Source: Lachnospiraceae bacterium (GTDB lineage: Bacteria > Bacillota > Clostridia > Lachnospirales > Lachnospiraceae). Taken from it: a stretch of DNA of 52,597 bases. Below are positions 1 to 9,178 of this stretch, in pieces; position 1 is the stretch's first letter, and each line of letters starts with the position of its first letter. The stretch spans positions 1 through 52,597 of the forward strand of contig JAGAQI010000059.1 of assembly GCA_017622795.1 (NCBI GenBank). Direction: 5' to 3'. The notes under the pieces are model-generated. The model was not told the origin of the DNA and did no database searches. It saw nothing but the letters and a program-made list of their open reading frames with translations. The position numbers and the translations under genes were made by a program.

Positions 1-3000
1 AGCACGGTGGAATCCACAAACACAGTAACTTCCGAAAGTAACAGTGCATCCGACAGCACAGTGGAATCCACAAACACAGTAACTTCTGAAAGTAACAGTG
101 CGTCCGACAGCACAGTGGAATCCACAAACACAGTAACTTCTGAAAGTAACAGTGCGTCCGACAGCACGGTGGAATCCACAAATACAGTAACTTCCGAAAG
201 CAACAGTGCATCCGACAGTACAATGGAATCCACAAATACAGTAAATTCTGAAAGTAACAGTGCATCCGACAGTACGGTGGAATCCACAAATACAGTAACT
301 TCCGAAAGCAACAGTGCATCCGACAGCACAGTGGAATCCACAAATACAGTAACTTCTGAAAGTAACAGTGCATCCGACAGCATTGTGGAATCTGTAAGCA
401 TAGCAAATTCCGAAAGTAACAGTGTTGCTGCCAGCATCAGCGATTCTGCAAGTGAAGAAAAATCTGACAGTGAAAGTATTGCAACCAGTATCAGTGATTC
501 TACAAGTAAAATGCTATCTGACAGTATTGTGGCAAGTAAGACGGCATCTTTATCTGAAAGTGCTGTAGCATCCGAAAGTGAGTCGGTGGCTGCAAGTACA
601 TTGGCTTCTGAAAATGCAAAGGTGGAACAGAGTAAGTCTGCGTCTGCAAGTACTTTGGCTTCTGAAAAAGAGGAAGCAGTAAAGAGCGAATCAGTGGCTG
701 CAAGTGTATTGGCATCTGAAAATAAAGCTGTATCGGAAAGTATATTAGCGTCTGAATTGGCATCGGAAAGTACTTCTAAGATGGCATCGGAATCAGTGTC
801 CGTATCTTTAGTTTTATCAACGGAAGAGTCCACATTGGCATCCCAATCTGCAGTAGCAGTATCGACATCTGAGTCTTTATCCACATCTGCTGCGGATAGT
901 TATGCTACTTCTTTGAGCGAGTATACTTCTTATGCAGAGTCTATAGTTGCATCAGCGGAAGTGATTTATAATAGTGCTTCTATGACCTTTGATGAAAAAG
1001 GATTGTCAGATGAATTTTTGGAAGATTTAATTGTAAATATTCAAGCGGCACAGCAGGCGGTTCGTGATGAAATGGCCAAGGGCGGCAAGGCTCAAAAGAA
1101 TGGCTCAAATAATTACTACGGTGCGGCTGATGAGTTAGCAAACTTGTTGGTACAGTATAAGTTTTATCAGGAAGGTTATGTAGGCGAAATTGAATACGGT
1201 GAATGGTATTCAAATGATTATGAGCAGAATCGTGTTGAAGTGAAATATGACGTAACGGATAATAATGGAACCGGTGATGTTGCTTATGGTTATTTTGACT
1301 ATGTTACTGCTGATAAGAATGACGAAAAATTATCAACAGAAAAAGACGGCTGGTTGGACAGCATCGCTGATAATGATGATTTAAGCCTTATTGATCATAT
1401 TATTGTTGTAAAGAAAACTCCTGAATTTACAAATGGTAAAAAGACTTTAACCGTTGAAACTGATAGTAAAGGTAATGAAGTATATAAGGTTGATGGAAAG
1501 ACAGTAGATGATAGTAAGGTTACGAGAAAAATAGATGAGAACGGAACGGTAAGTTATACTTATAATGGTAAGGAATATAAATTGACCGGATTCGTTGACA
1601 AAGGAGAAAAATATTTCTCTGAGGCTGATTTTAATAAGGGTACAGATGAATATAGTAAAGTCCGGAAAGATCTTACGGACGCAGAGGCAAGTTTAAGTAT
1701 TGCTGAAAGTACCAGTATTTCTATGTTTAGCAGCTTAGAAGCGAAGAGTCAGAGTCAATCTACGGAAATTGAAAATAGTATGACTGCAAGTGCCGCGGCA
1801 AGTGATGCGGCCTCCACGGCACGTAAAGAATCTTTGGAAACAAGTACGGAAGCCAGTCAGAGCGTATCCACAGAGGCAAGTGAAGCTACAAGTACAAGTG
1901 AAGCGAATTCCAAGACTGCAAGCCAGTCTGTATCAGACAGCATAGCAACAAGTGAAGCGAATTCTAAGATAGCAAGCCAGTCCGTAGCAGACAGCATAGC
2001 AGCAAGTGAGGCGGCATCTACTAAGGAAAGCCAGTCTGTATCAGACAGCGTAGCGGCAAGTGAGGCGACATCCACTAAGGAAAGTCAGTCTGCGGCAAAC
2101 AGCGTATCCGAAAGTGAGCGTGCTTCTAAGGTAGCAAGTCAGTCTGTAGCAAACAGCGTATCCGAAAGTGAGCGCGCTTCCAAGATTGCAAGTCAGTCTG
2201 TAGCAAACAGCGTATCCGAAAGTGAGCGTGCTTCTAAGGTAGCAAGTCAGTCTGCAGCAAACAGTACATCCGAAAGTGAGCGTGCTTCTAAGGTAGCAAG
2301 CCAGTCTGCAGCAAACAGTACATCCGAAAGCGAACGTGATTCCAAGATAGCAAGCCAGTCTGCAGCAAACAGTACATCCGAAAGCGAACGTGATTCCAAG
2401 GTAGCAAGTCAGTCTGCAGCAAACAGTACATCCGAAAGCGAACGTGATTCCAAGATAGCAAGTCAGTCTGCAGCAAACAGCACATCCGAAAGCGAATGCA
2501 CTTCCAAGATAGCAAGTCAGTCCGCAGCAAACAGCACATCCGAGAGCGAGCGTGATTCCAAGGCAGCAAGTCAGTCTGCAGCAAACAGCACATCCGAAAG
2601 CGAACGCGCTTCCAAGGTAGCAAGTCAGTCCGCAGCAAACAGCACATCCGAAAGTGAGCGCGCTTCTAAGATAGCAAGCCAGTCTGCAGCAGACAGTACA
2701 TCCGAGAGCGAACGTGATTCCAAGATAGCAAGCCAGTCTGCAGCAGACAGTACATCCGAGAGTGAACGCGCTTCCAAGGTAGCAAGCCAGTCTGCAGCAA
2801 ACAGTACATCCGAGAGGGAACATGCTTCCAAGGTAGCAAGCCAGTCCGCGGCAGACAGTACATCCGAAAGCGAACGTGACTCCAAGGTAGCAAGCCAGTC
2901 CGCGGCAGACAGTACATCCGAGAGTGAACAGGCTTCCAAGGTAGCAAGCCAGTCTGCAGCAAACAGTACATCCGAGAGCGAACGTGACTCCAAGGTAGCA

Positions 3001-4767
3001 AGCCAGTCTGCAGTAAACAGTACATCCGAGAGCGAACGTGACTCCAAGGTAGCAAGCCAGTCCGCGGCAGACAGTACATCCGAAAGCGAACGCGCTTCCA
3101 AGGTAGCAAGCCAGTCCGCAGCAGACAGTACATCCGAAAGCGAACGTGATTCTAAGGTAGCAAGTCAGTCTGCAGCAGATAGTACATCCGAAAGCCAGAG
3201 TGATTCTACAGCTACAAGTAAAATAGCGAGTGATAGTATAAAGATAAGAAATAGTGAGATTGCAGAGGATAGTACTTCTGCGAAATCCAGTACAGAAGCA
3301 AGTGAAGCTAAGCGTGACAGTTTAAGTGAGTCTGCAAGTGATAGTAAGATTGCGAGCGAAAGTGAACGCAAGAGCTTGAGTGAATCTGCCAGAGAGAGTA
3401 CATCTGAAAGTATTGAAGCAAGTAATAGTGTAAGCACCAGCGTAAGTGACAGCGAATCTACAAGCGCCAGCACGAGTGTAAGTGATAGTGAGTCCACCAG
3501 CACCAGTGAGAGTGTAAGTGATAGCGAATCTACATCACTGAGTGAGAGTGTAAGTGATAGCGAATCTACATCACTGAGTGAGAGTGTAAGCGATAGCGAA
3601 TCTACATCACTGAGTGAGAGTGTAAGTGATAGCGAATCTACATCACTGAGTGAGAGTGTAAGTGATAGCGAATCCACCAGCACCAGCGAGAGTATAAGCG
3701 ATAGTGAGTCCACAAGCACCAGCACGAGTGAATCCACATCCGCAAGTGAGAGCGAAAGCACCAGCGTAAGCGACAGCGAGTCCACATCCACCAGCACCTC
3801 TGAGTCTGAGAGCGAAAGTGCATCTACCAGTGCATCTGAGTCTGAAAGCGCAAATGACGATGATGACGATAATGATAGCAGCTCTTCCGGAAACGGTGGC
3901 AATGGTGGCGGTTCTGCAGGTGGTGGTTCCACAGGTGGCGGAAATAGTGGTAGCTATGATGATTATGAAGAAGATGATGATACTTCTGAACGTGATTCCG
4001 CGAGTGAAAGTACAAGTTCTTCCGAATCCGCTGATGAAAGCACATCCGTAAGCGAAAGCACAAGTGTTTCTTCAAGTGAAAGCGAATCTACAAGTAACAG
4101 TATCTCCGTAAGTGACAGTGCGTCCGCAAGTGAGAGCATATCTGTAAATAATAGTACATCTGCAAGTGACAGTACCTTAGCAAGTGAAAGTGCTTCTGCA
4201 AACGAAAGTAATTCTGCAAGCGATAGCGTATTTGCAAGTCAGAGTACCTTAGAAAGTGAAGTTGCATCCGAAAGTGAAAGTGCTTCTGCAAGTGAAATTA
4301 CCAGCAACTCGGAATCCGAGAGCGCAAGTGAAAGCACTTCTACCGGCGAAGCAACCAGCCTGGTTGAAATTGAAGATGAAGACGTTCCTATGGGTTCCAT
4401 GAGCTCTGACGAAGACGATACCAATGACGGTAACGGCTCCGGCGCAGATACCTCTGAGAATACTACCGGTACAACAGAAACAGAAGGTCAGACCTTAACC
4501 GAAATCGAAGATGAGGATGTTCCTCTCGGTGTATTAGAGGATGAGGATTTAGTTGATTTGGAAGATGAGGATGTTCCGTTAGCAGCAGGTGTCAAGATGA
4601 ACGGCAGCGAAGACGGTCTCAATGTGAAGCCATGGTATTGGTGGATTTTGGCAGTTGTTGCAGCAATTACAGGTAAAACAGTCTACGATAAGAAGAAAAA
4701 GGCTATGGAAGCAGCAAAAGAAGCAGAAATCGTTACAGAAGAAGTTACTGAGGATGAAGAAAAGTAA
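1..4767 (+). CDS. Serine-rich repeat surface adhesin (SRRP), 5'-truncated by window edge
   Basis: Serine-rich repeat glycoprotein, the usual dedicated substrate of the accessory SecA2/SecY2 exporter encoded just downstream. The frame is open from base 1, so the signal peptide and any N-terminal binding domain lie outside; about 1588 residues are visible. Order: seven 18-residue Ser-rich repeats, a degenerate Ser/Ala/Glu stretch, one non-repetitive probably folded segment (about nt 955-1690, rich in Tyr/Gly/Asp and beta-prone), twenty 18-residue Ser/Ala repeats, six 12-residue Ser/Glu repeats, an Asp run with a Gly/Ser hinge (about nt 3850-3990), more Ser-rich sequence, three acidic EDEDVP[LM] boxes, one hydrophobic segment (WYWWILAVVAAITG) and a charged tail of about 30 residues. 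No LPXTG sorting motif precedes the membrane segment, unlike classical SRRPs, so attachment may be by the membrane segment itself or a non-canonical signal. Likely O-glycosylated by GtfA/GtfB. Family assignment is firm from composition and context; ligand unknown. Confidence 0.93.
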   Translation, partial: STVESTNTVTSESNSASDSTVESTNTVTSESNSASDSTVESTNTVTSESNSASDSTVESTNTVTSESNSASDSTMESTNTVNSESNSASDSTVESTNTVTSESNSASDSTVESTNTVTSESNSASDSIVESVSIANSESNSVAASISDSASEEKSDSESIATSISDSTSKMLSDSIVASKTASLSESAVASESESVAASTLASENAKVEQSKSASASTLASEKEEAVKSESVAASVLASENKAVSESILASELASESTSKMASESVSVSLVLSTEESTLASQSAVAVSTSESLSTSAADSYATSLSEYTSYAESIVASAEVIYNSASMTFDEKGLSDEFLEDLIVNIQAAQQAVRDEMAKGGKAQKNGSNNYYGAADELANLLVQYKFYQEGYVGEIEYGEWYSNDYEQNRVEVKYDVTDNNGTGDVAYGYFDYVTADKNDEKLSTEKDGWLDSIADNDDLSLIDHIIVVKKTPEFTNGKKTLTVETDSKGNEVYKVDGKTVDDSKVTRKIDENGTVSYTYNGKEYKLTGFVDKGEKYFSEADFNKGTDEYSKVRKDLTDAEASLSIAESTSISMFSSLEAKSQSQSTEIENSMTASAAASDAASTARKESLETSTEASQSVSTEASEATSTSEANSKTASQSVSDSIATSEANSKIASQSVADSIAASEAASTKESQSVSDSVAASEATSTKESQSAANSVSESERASKVASQSVANSVSESERASKIASQSVANSVSESERASKVASQSAANSTSESERASKVASQSAANSTSESERDSKIASQSAANSTSESERDSKVASQSAANSTSESERDSKIASQSAANSTSESECTSKIASQSAANSTSESERDSKAASQSAANSTSESERASKVASQSAANSTSESERASKIASQSAADSTSESERDSKIASQSAADSTSESERASKVASQSAANSTSEREHASKVASQSAADSTSESERDSKVASQSAADSTSESEQASKVASQSAANSTSESERDSKVASQSAVNSTSESERDSKVASQSAADSTSESERASKVASQSAADSTSESERDSKVASQSAADSTSESQSDSTATSKIASDSIKIRNSEIAEDSTSAKSSTEASEAKRDSLSESASDSKIASESERKSLSESARESTSESIEASNSVSTSVSDSESTSASTSVSDSESTSTSESVSDSESTSLSESVSDSESTSLSESVSDSESTSLSESVSDSESTSLSESVSDSESTSTSESISDSESTSTSTSESTSASESESTSVSDSESTSTSTSESESESASTSASESESANDDDDDNDSSSSGNGGNGGGSAGGGSTGGGNSGSYDDYEEDDDTSERDSASESTSSSESADESTSVSESTSVSSSESESTSNSISVSDSASASESISVNNSTSASDSTLASESASANESNSASDSVFASQSTLESEVASESESASASEITSNSESESASESTSTGEATSLVEIEDEDVPMGSMSSDEDDTNDGNGSGADTSENTTGTTETEGQTLTEIEDEDVPLGVLEDEDLVDLEDEDVPLAAGVKMNGSEDGLNVKPWYWWILAVVAAITGKTVYDKKKKAMEAAKEAEIVTEEVTEDEEK
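7..384 (+). repeat. Tandem 54-bp repeats (7 copies) in SRRP
   Basis: Seven consecutive in-frame 54-bp units encode variants of VESTNTVTSESNSASDST. The units are near identical (mostly synonymous C/T or G/A changes), and a degenerate eighth follows. The array reaches the window edge and probably continues upstream. Ser/Thr makes up more than half of each unit, consistent with a glycosylated stalk. Confidence 0.95.
2113..3192 (+). repeat. Tandem 54-bp repeats (20 copies) in SRRP
   Basis: Twenty uninterrupted 54-bp units encode variants of SERDSKVASQSAANSTSE. Position 4 alternates Ala/Asp and position 6 Val/Ile. Two units carry odd substitutions (SECTSKI and REHASKV). The Cys in the eighth unit is unusual for an exported Ser-rich stalk. 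The period equals that of the first array although the sequence differs. Confidence 0.95.
3481..3696 (+). repeat. Tandem 36-bp repeats (6 copies) in SRRP
   Basis: Six in-frame 36-bp units encode SDSESTSLSESV-type dodecapeptides. The four central copies are almost identical at the nucleotide level, suggesting recent amplification by slippage or recombination. Confidence 0.92.
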
Positions 4768-4804
4768 AAATCAGTAGACATTATAGTAATAATAATGGTA
4801 AAAT

Positions 4805-4839
4805 AATTAGTGACCACCGAGGTTTGGTGGTCACTAATT
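4805..4839 (+). terminator. Hairpin between SRRP gene and secY2
   Basis: A perfect 14-bp inverted repeat (AATTAGTGACCACC and its complement) with a 7-base loop lies between the SRRP stop and the secY2 ribosome site. Only a short T run follows, so it may be a partial terminator or attenuator. That would let the abundant adhesin be made in excess over its secretion machinery. The position supports this reading; termination strength is not proven. Confidence 0.65.
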
Positions 4840-4864
4840 TGCTATCAGGGGAAGGTAGAAGATT

Positions 4865-6073
4865 TTGGGGAAGAAACAAAAGAAAGAACATCTTGTTTTA
4901 TATAAATTACTCTTTACAATAGGAATATTGGTTGCATATTTTGTCGGAAAAAGTCTGCCGTTGCATGGGGTGGATGTTTCTGTCTATGCCGAACAGGGAA
5001 TCACTGCAGAAGCGTTGCTCCGGCAAACCATCAGCGGTGATATTTACCGGTGTTCCTTATTTGCTCTCGGTATTTCACCGTTTATGATTTCCTCCGTATT
5101 GGTGCAGATTTTATCTGCCTTCCGAGGCTCAGAAGCCAGATCCAGGGTTTCACCTAGAAAAATGAATAAGATTACCTTGGCGTTAACATTGCTATTTGCG
5201 ATTTTATTGGCAGTTGTTCAGGTTCAGAAACTAAGTTTTACAGTAAACGGAGCATATGAGTTGATGGCGGCAAGAATGATTGCTGTTGTGGAAATGGTTG
5301 CTGGTGCCATGATGATTATGTGGCTGTCTTCCCGTAATAAGAAATACGGTATTGGAGGACAATCTGCATTGATTTTGATTAATGTAGCAGATGGTATCAT
5401 CACTACAATAAAGGGACAAAGTTTTTCTGAACTGGCTATTCCGTTATTAGTTGCTTTTATGGCAATGACAGTAATGGCTATTTTAGAAAATACTGAAAAA
5501 CGCATTCCGGTGCAGCGTATTTCTATCCATAATATTTATGCGGATAAAAATTATCTTGCCATAAAGATGAATCCGATTGGTGTTATGCCGGCAATGTTTT
5601 CCATGGCGTTTTTTATGATTCCGCAGCTGGTGGTTTCCGTGATGCTTATGGTGTTGCCAAATCAGCCGGAGTTGTTGTGGCTTCAGGATAATTTTGCCGT
5701 AACAAAACCGGTGGGAATTATCGTGTACATTGTGATTTTATATTTATTAACAGTTGGTTTTTCTCGTGTATTTGTCAATCCGGGAGAACTTACTGATCAG
5801 TTTTTAAAAAGCGGCGACAGCATTCAAAACGTGCATGCTGGAAAAGAAACAAAAAAGTATTTATCCCGCACCATTACCGGTTTAGCGATGTTTAGCGCTA
5901 CCATGATGAGCATTTGTCTGGGATTTCCTCTTTTCCTGCAATTGACAGGAAATCTGGAGGGTTCTTTTGCAGCGCTTCCGACATCAGTTATGATGCTAAC
6001 CGGTCTTATTTGCAACTTAGGCAGAGAAATTATGGCAATCAAACATTTGGGGGCGTATAAGCCGTTTATTTAG
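4865..6073 (+). CDS. secY2: Accessory Sec translocase channel SecY2
   Basis: Membrane channel of the accessory Sec system that, with SecA2 and the Asp proteins, exports the glycosylated SRRP. At 402 residues it has the reduced length typical of SecY2, with about ten hydrophobic helices beginning near residues 14-30. The SecY-like segment SPFMISSVLVQILS sits early and a NPGELTDQFLKSG-type region near the C-terminus. A TTG start is chosen because an AGGGGAAGG ribosome site lies 9 bases upstream and no in-frame ATG is nearby. It is the first gene of the secY2-asp1-asp2-asp3-secA2-gtfA-gtfB run, so context strongly supports SecY2 over the housekeeping SecY. No separate asp4/asp5 (SecE/SecG-like) genes are seen in the cluster. 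Confidence 0.93.
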   Translation: MGKKQKKEHLVLYKLLFTIGILVAYFVGKSLPLHGVDVSVYAEQGITAEALLRQTISGDIYRCSLFALGISPFMISSVLVQILSAFRGSEARSRVSPRKMNKITLALTLLFAILLAVVQVQKLSFTVNGAYELMAARMIAVVEMVAGAMMIMWLSSRNKKYGIGGQSALILINVADGIITTIKGQSFSELAIPLLVAFMAMTVMAILENTEKRIPVQRISIHNIYADKNYLAIKMNPIGVMPAMFSMAFFMIPQLVVSVMLMVLPNQPELLWLQDNFAVTKPVGIIVYIVILYLLTVGFSRVFVNPGELTDQFLKSGDSIQNVHAGKETKKYLSRTITGLAMFSATMMSICLGFPLFLQLTGNLEGSFAALPTSVMMLTGLICNLGREIMAIKHLGAYKPFI

Positions 6074-6081
6074 GAGGAACT

Positions 6082-7722
6082 ATGTTATATTTTATACCGG
6101 CCTGGTATCAGCAAAATGAATGGCGGGAAAACGAACAATACTGGTATGCCAGACGTATGCATACAGAGTTCGATGATACAGTAAAGCATATTCAGTTATT
6201 TCACCGAAGCAAGGCACATCCGTTTAAAATTATGTTGTTAAGCTTTGCTCCTAATTTTCGGCATTTTTTACACCGGCAAAGTGTATTCCGTGCACCTTAC
6301 TGGTCTTGTTTTGATGCCATTCAGGAAGTGAAAAGAAAAAAAGTATCCATGTTCTCCCTTCATAATTTAAATTGGCCGGAGCACATTGAATTTATATATT
6401 CTCCGTTTGTACTGATTGCTCAGCTTCATGGTAAAAAGTATGCCCAGGTGGACTTTGGAGAAGACGGTAACCCGATTCAGGTAGATATTTATCAGGATGA
6501 GGTATTGCACCGCAGAAATATTTATGATGACCGTGGCTTTGTATCCAGTACCATTGTATACGAAAATGCACAGCCGCTTTACCAGGATTATCTTACGGAT
6601 ACCGGTGTTTGGAAAATCCGGCACTTCTTACGGGACGGCCATGTGGAAGTAAATCCAAAGAATCCCACCTTTTTGCTTTCTTATCAGGAGAGAGAATACC
6701 AAAAGGAATTTTCCAAAGCATCATACACTAATTTGCAGGAGATAATCCGGGAGGTTTTAACTGCATATTTGGAATTAACCGATGCGCAGGATATGTTTTG
6801 TGTGGCAGTGCATGATTTACATAAGGACATGCTTCGTGACGTATTAAAAAACAGAAAAATGATTCTTTCTTTCTTCGGAGAAAGATATGATATAAAAAAC
6901 CGCATGGAAGAAATCATTCATATGATTCAGGAAGCTCATTACATTATTACGGATTCCCAGGATAACTTAAAAAGAATCCAGCGAAGAGTGGAAAAAGAAT
7001 TAACTAACATTACGGATATTACTCCGTTTGATTCCCGCGTGGATTTAGGAATCAGCCAGCAGCTGAATGTACAAAAAATTCTGGTTCCGATTGATGGTAT
7101 GGAGGATGAACGGTTCGAAGAACTAATCTGCCATTTAGGTGAATATTTACCGGAAAATGAAAATGCCAGGATTCATTTATTCACCCGCGTTGCTGACTAT
7201 GGAAGACCAAAAGCGCTTTTGGAAAAGGTCAGAGGCTTCCTGAAAAATGCAGGAATGCCGGAAGAATGGGCAGTAGAAGAAAAAAAGGGTGTAGTAGCAG
7301 AAAATGCATTGGATGCGGAGGAAGCAGTTCAGGTTAAATTTTTTGCGGAACAGTGTGTGGATGAGCTTTCCGTAAGTAAGTGCATCCGCGAACAGCGTCT
7401 GATTCTGGATATGCGCAAGACAAGTGAATTATATCTCCGTATTACCGGTATCAGCATGGGAATTCCGCAGGTGGTATACCGCAATACAGAGTTTGTGGAA
7501 GATGGAAAAAATGGGTTGGTGTTAAAGGAGTTGGATGGCATTAAGGATGCGCTTTCCTTTTATCTTGACAACCTGACCAATTGGAATGAAGCTATGGTAT
7601 ATGCCTATGAATTGGGAAAGAAATATACCACAGCGGTTTTGATAGAAAAATGGAAAGAGGTTATTAACATTGTCGGAAACGATTCGGGTATTACAGCTGG
7701 GAACGGAAGATTGGAAAACTAA
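6082..7722 (+). CDS. asp1: Accessory Sec system protein Asp1
   Basis: Asp1 is a cytoplasmic, glycosyltransferase-fold protein without enzymatic activity in studied homologs. It forms a complex with Asp2 and Asp3 that couples SRRP to SecA2. The 546-residue product has the family N-terminus (MLYFIPAWYQQNEWRENEQY) and a GT-B-like C-terminal half (around residues 430-530, with GIPQVVYRNTEFVEDGKNG). A strong AGGAGG site precedes the ATG. Its last 53 bases overlap asp2 in another frame, implying translational coupling. Assignment rests on the recognisable N-terminal signature plus gene order. Confidence 0.93.
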   Translation: MLYFIPAWYQQNEWRENEQYWYARRMHTEFDDTVKHIQLFHRSKAHPFKIMLLSFAPNFRHFLHRQSVFRAPYWSCFDAIQEVKRKKVSMFSLHNLNWPEHIEFIYSPFVLIAQLHGKKYAQVDFGEDGNPIQVDIYQDEVLHRRNIYDDRGFVSSTIVYENAQPLYQDYLTDTGVWKIRHFLRDGHVEVNPKNPTFLLSYQEREYQKEFSKASYTNLQEIIREVLTAYLELTDAQDMFCVAVHDLHKDMLRDVLKNRKMILSFFGERYDIKNRMEEIIHMIQEAHYIITDSQDNLKRIQRRVEKELTNITDITPFDSRVDLGISQQLNVQKILVPIDGMEDERFEELICHLGEYLPENENARIHLFTRVADYGRPKALLEKVRGFLKNAGMPEEWAVEEKKGVVAENALDAEEAVQVKFFAEQCVDELSVSKCIREQRLILDMRKTSELYLRITGISMGIPQVVYRNTEFVEDGKNGLVLKELDGIKDALSFYLDNLTNWNEAMVYAYELGKKYTTAVLIEKWKEVINIVGNDSGITAGNGRLEN

Positions 7723-9178
7723 ATATCAGTTACCGGGTTATGTTCATTTGGAATATGCAGAAGTGTTCCGGAATGTGCCGAGATCTCCTTACGATATTGT
7801 TTTTATTGACAGGGAGTTGCTAGACGAAGAAATTCCAAGATTACATAAAGCGACCAAGGCCCATACCTTATTTGTCACAGATAAAGAGGTATGGACAGAT
7901 GGTATGCAGCATTACTATACCTGTAAAAAGGGACAACGTCTGCTTACGGAAAATATTCAGGATTTTTTACTTCATGAAGTGCGCAACTATTTTCCAAAGC
8001 CTTATGGTGAAAAATTCCGTCCGTCTTCTGTAGCAGTGGCACAGGGATTTACCGGAAGTGTTTTCTGGGATGGTAATTACAGCATAAATTTAGAAGGTAA
8101 TTACGGTGAGGAATTAAGCCAGATTGCTTATTGGAGAAATAATATCCCGGTTTTTGAAGGACAGGCAATAGAACTATGGCTGGAATATAAGAAAGATCCG
8201 GAAGTGGAAATCGCCCTTTCTGTTACTCAGTTTCGTAGCGGAGCCGTTTCTATGGAGCAGCAACGCTGGTATTTTACAGAGCAGGAATTGGAGGATGCGG
8301 TTGTAATCGATAATCAAATGGCTACCGGTCCGATTTTCATTTCTTTATTGGCAAAAGGCAGCGGCAAGCTGCAGATTATTGCCTTACATGACCGCTATTC
8401 CAGAAGAGGGCATGGTGCTTTTTTACCGGGCGGTAAACGGTATGTTACATCGGAACGGGAAGAAATATTTTATTACTTTGATCCGGGTGATTTGAAACCG
8501 CCGTTGAATGTTTATTTTTCAGGATATAAAACGCTGCAAGGTTTCGAAGGATACTATATGATGCGAAAAATGGGTTGTCCGTTTTTGCTTATTGCGGAAC
8601 CGAGATTAGAGGGTGGCAGCTTTTATATGGGATCCGAAGAGTTTGAAACCGCGTTAAAAGAAATTCTGGAAAAGCATATGCAGGAACTGGGATTTACTAG
8701 AGATCAGGTGATTTTGTCCGGTCTTTCCATGGGAACTTACGGTGCTTTGTACTATGGTTGCGATATCCGGCCTCATGCCATGATTTTAGGTAAGCCGCTG
8801 GCCAGTATCGGTGATGTGGCAGAAAATGAACGTCTGCACCGGCCAGGCGGGTTTCCGACTTCTTTAGATGTGTTGCACTATCTTACGGGTAATACGGACG
8901 CTAATGCGGTCGGAAAGCTAAATGACCGCTTTTGGAATAAATTTGAGAATACCGACTGGGGAAAATCTAAGTTTGTAGTTTCATATATGATCGAGGATGA
9001 CTATGACAGTACGGCTTACAATGAGTTGATTTCCCACTTAAAAACAGATGGTGTCCAGGTGTACGGAAAAGGTATCCACGGACGACACAATGACGCTACC
9101 GGGCCGATTGCCGGCTGGTTTAAAAGCCAGTATGATAAAATTTTAAGGGAAGACTTTGGAAGAGGAGTGAAAGGATAA
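7670..9178 (+). CDS. asp2: Accessory Sec system protein Asp2 (alpha/beta-hydrolase-fold acetyltransferase)
   Basis: Asp2 is bifunctional in studied streptococci: it is needed for SRRP export and it O-acetylates GlcNAc on the adhesin. The 502-residue protein shows the nucleophile elbow LSGLSMGTYGALYYG with Ser353, an acidic stretch (YMIEDDYDS, near residue 445) and a late His in HGRHNDATG (His470/His473), consistent with a Ser-Asp/Glu-His triad. The TTG start at 7670 lies inside asp1 and gives the family-like beginning MSETIRVLQLGTEDWK; no ATG alternative keeps this conserved N-terminus. The stop overlaps the asp3 ATG (TAATG). Confidence 0.93.
   Translation: MSETIRVLQLGTEDWKTKYQLPGYVHLEYAEVFRNVPRSPYDIVFIDRELLDEEIPRLHKATKAHTLFVTDKEVWTDGMQHYYTCKKGQRLLTENIQDFLLHEVRNYFPKPYGEKFRPSSVAVAQGFTGSVFWDGNYSINLEGNYGEELSQIAYWRNNIPVFEGQAIELWLEYKKDPEVEIALSVTQFRSGAVSMEQQRWYFTEQELEDAVVIDNQMATGPIFISLLAKGSGKLQIIALHDRYSRRGHGAFLPGGKRYVTSEREEIFYYFDPGDLKPPLNVYFSGYKTLQGFEGYYMMRKMGCPFLLIAEPRLEGGSFYMGSEEFETALKEILEKHMQELGFTRDQVILSGLSMGTYGALYYGCDIRPHAMILGKPLASIGDVAENERLHRPGGFPTSLDVLHYLTGNTDANAVGKLNDRFWNKFENTDWGKSKFVVSYMIEDDYDSTAYNELISHLKTDGVQVYGKGIHGRHNDATGPIAGWFKSQYDKILREDFGRGVKG

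Noticed and set aside
2041-3133. Long minus-strand open frames opposite the SRRP repeats (Cys/Leu-rich or Leu/Ser/Asp-rich)
   Set aside because: They are mirror images of the 54-bp repeats with no ribosome sites or sensible composition; repeat-driven shadows.
3165-3932. 255-residue minus-strand frame opposite the Ser/Glu repeats
   Set aside because: A shadow of the 36-bp repeats; the Leu/Ser/Asp periodicity follows from the plus-strand codons.
4805-4839. Inverted repeat considered as an insertion-sequence end
   Set aside because: No transposase, partner end or target duplication; the position fits a terminator or attenuator.
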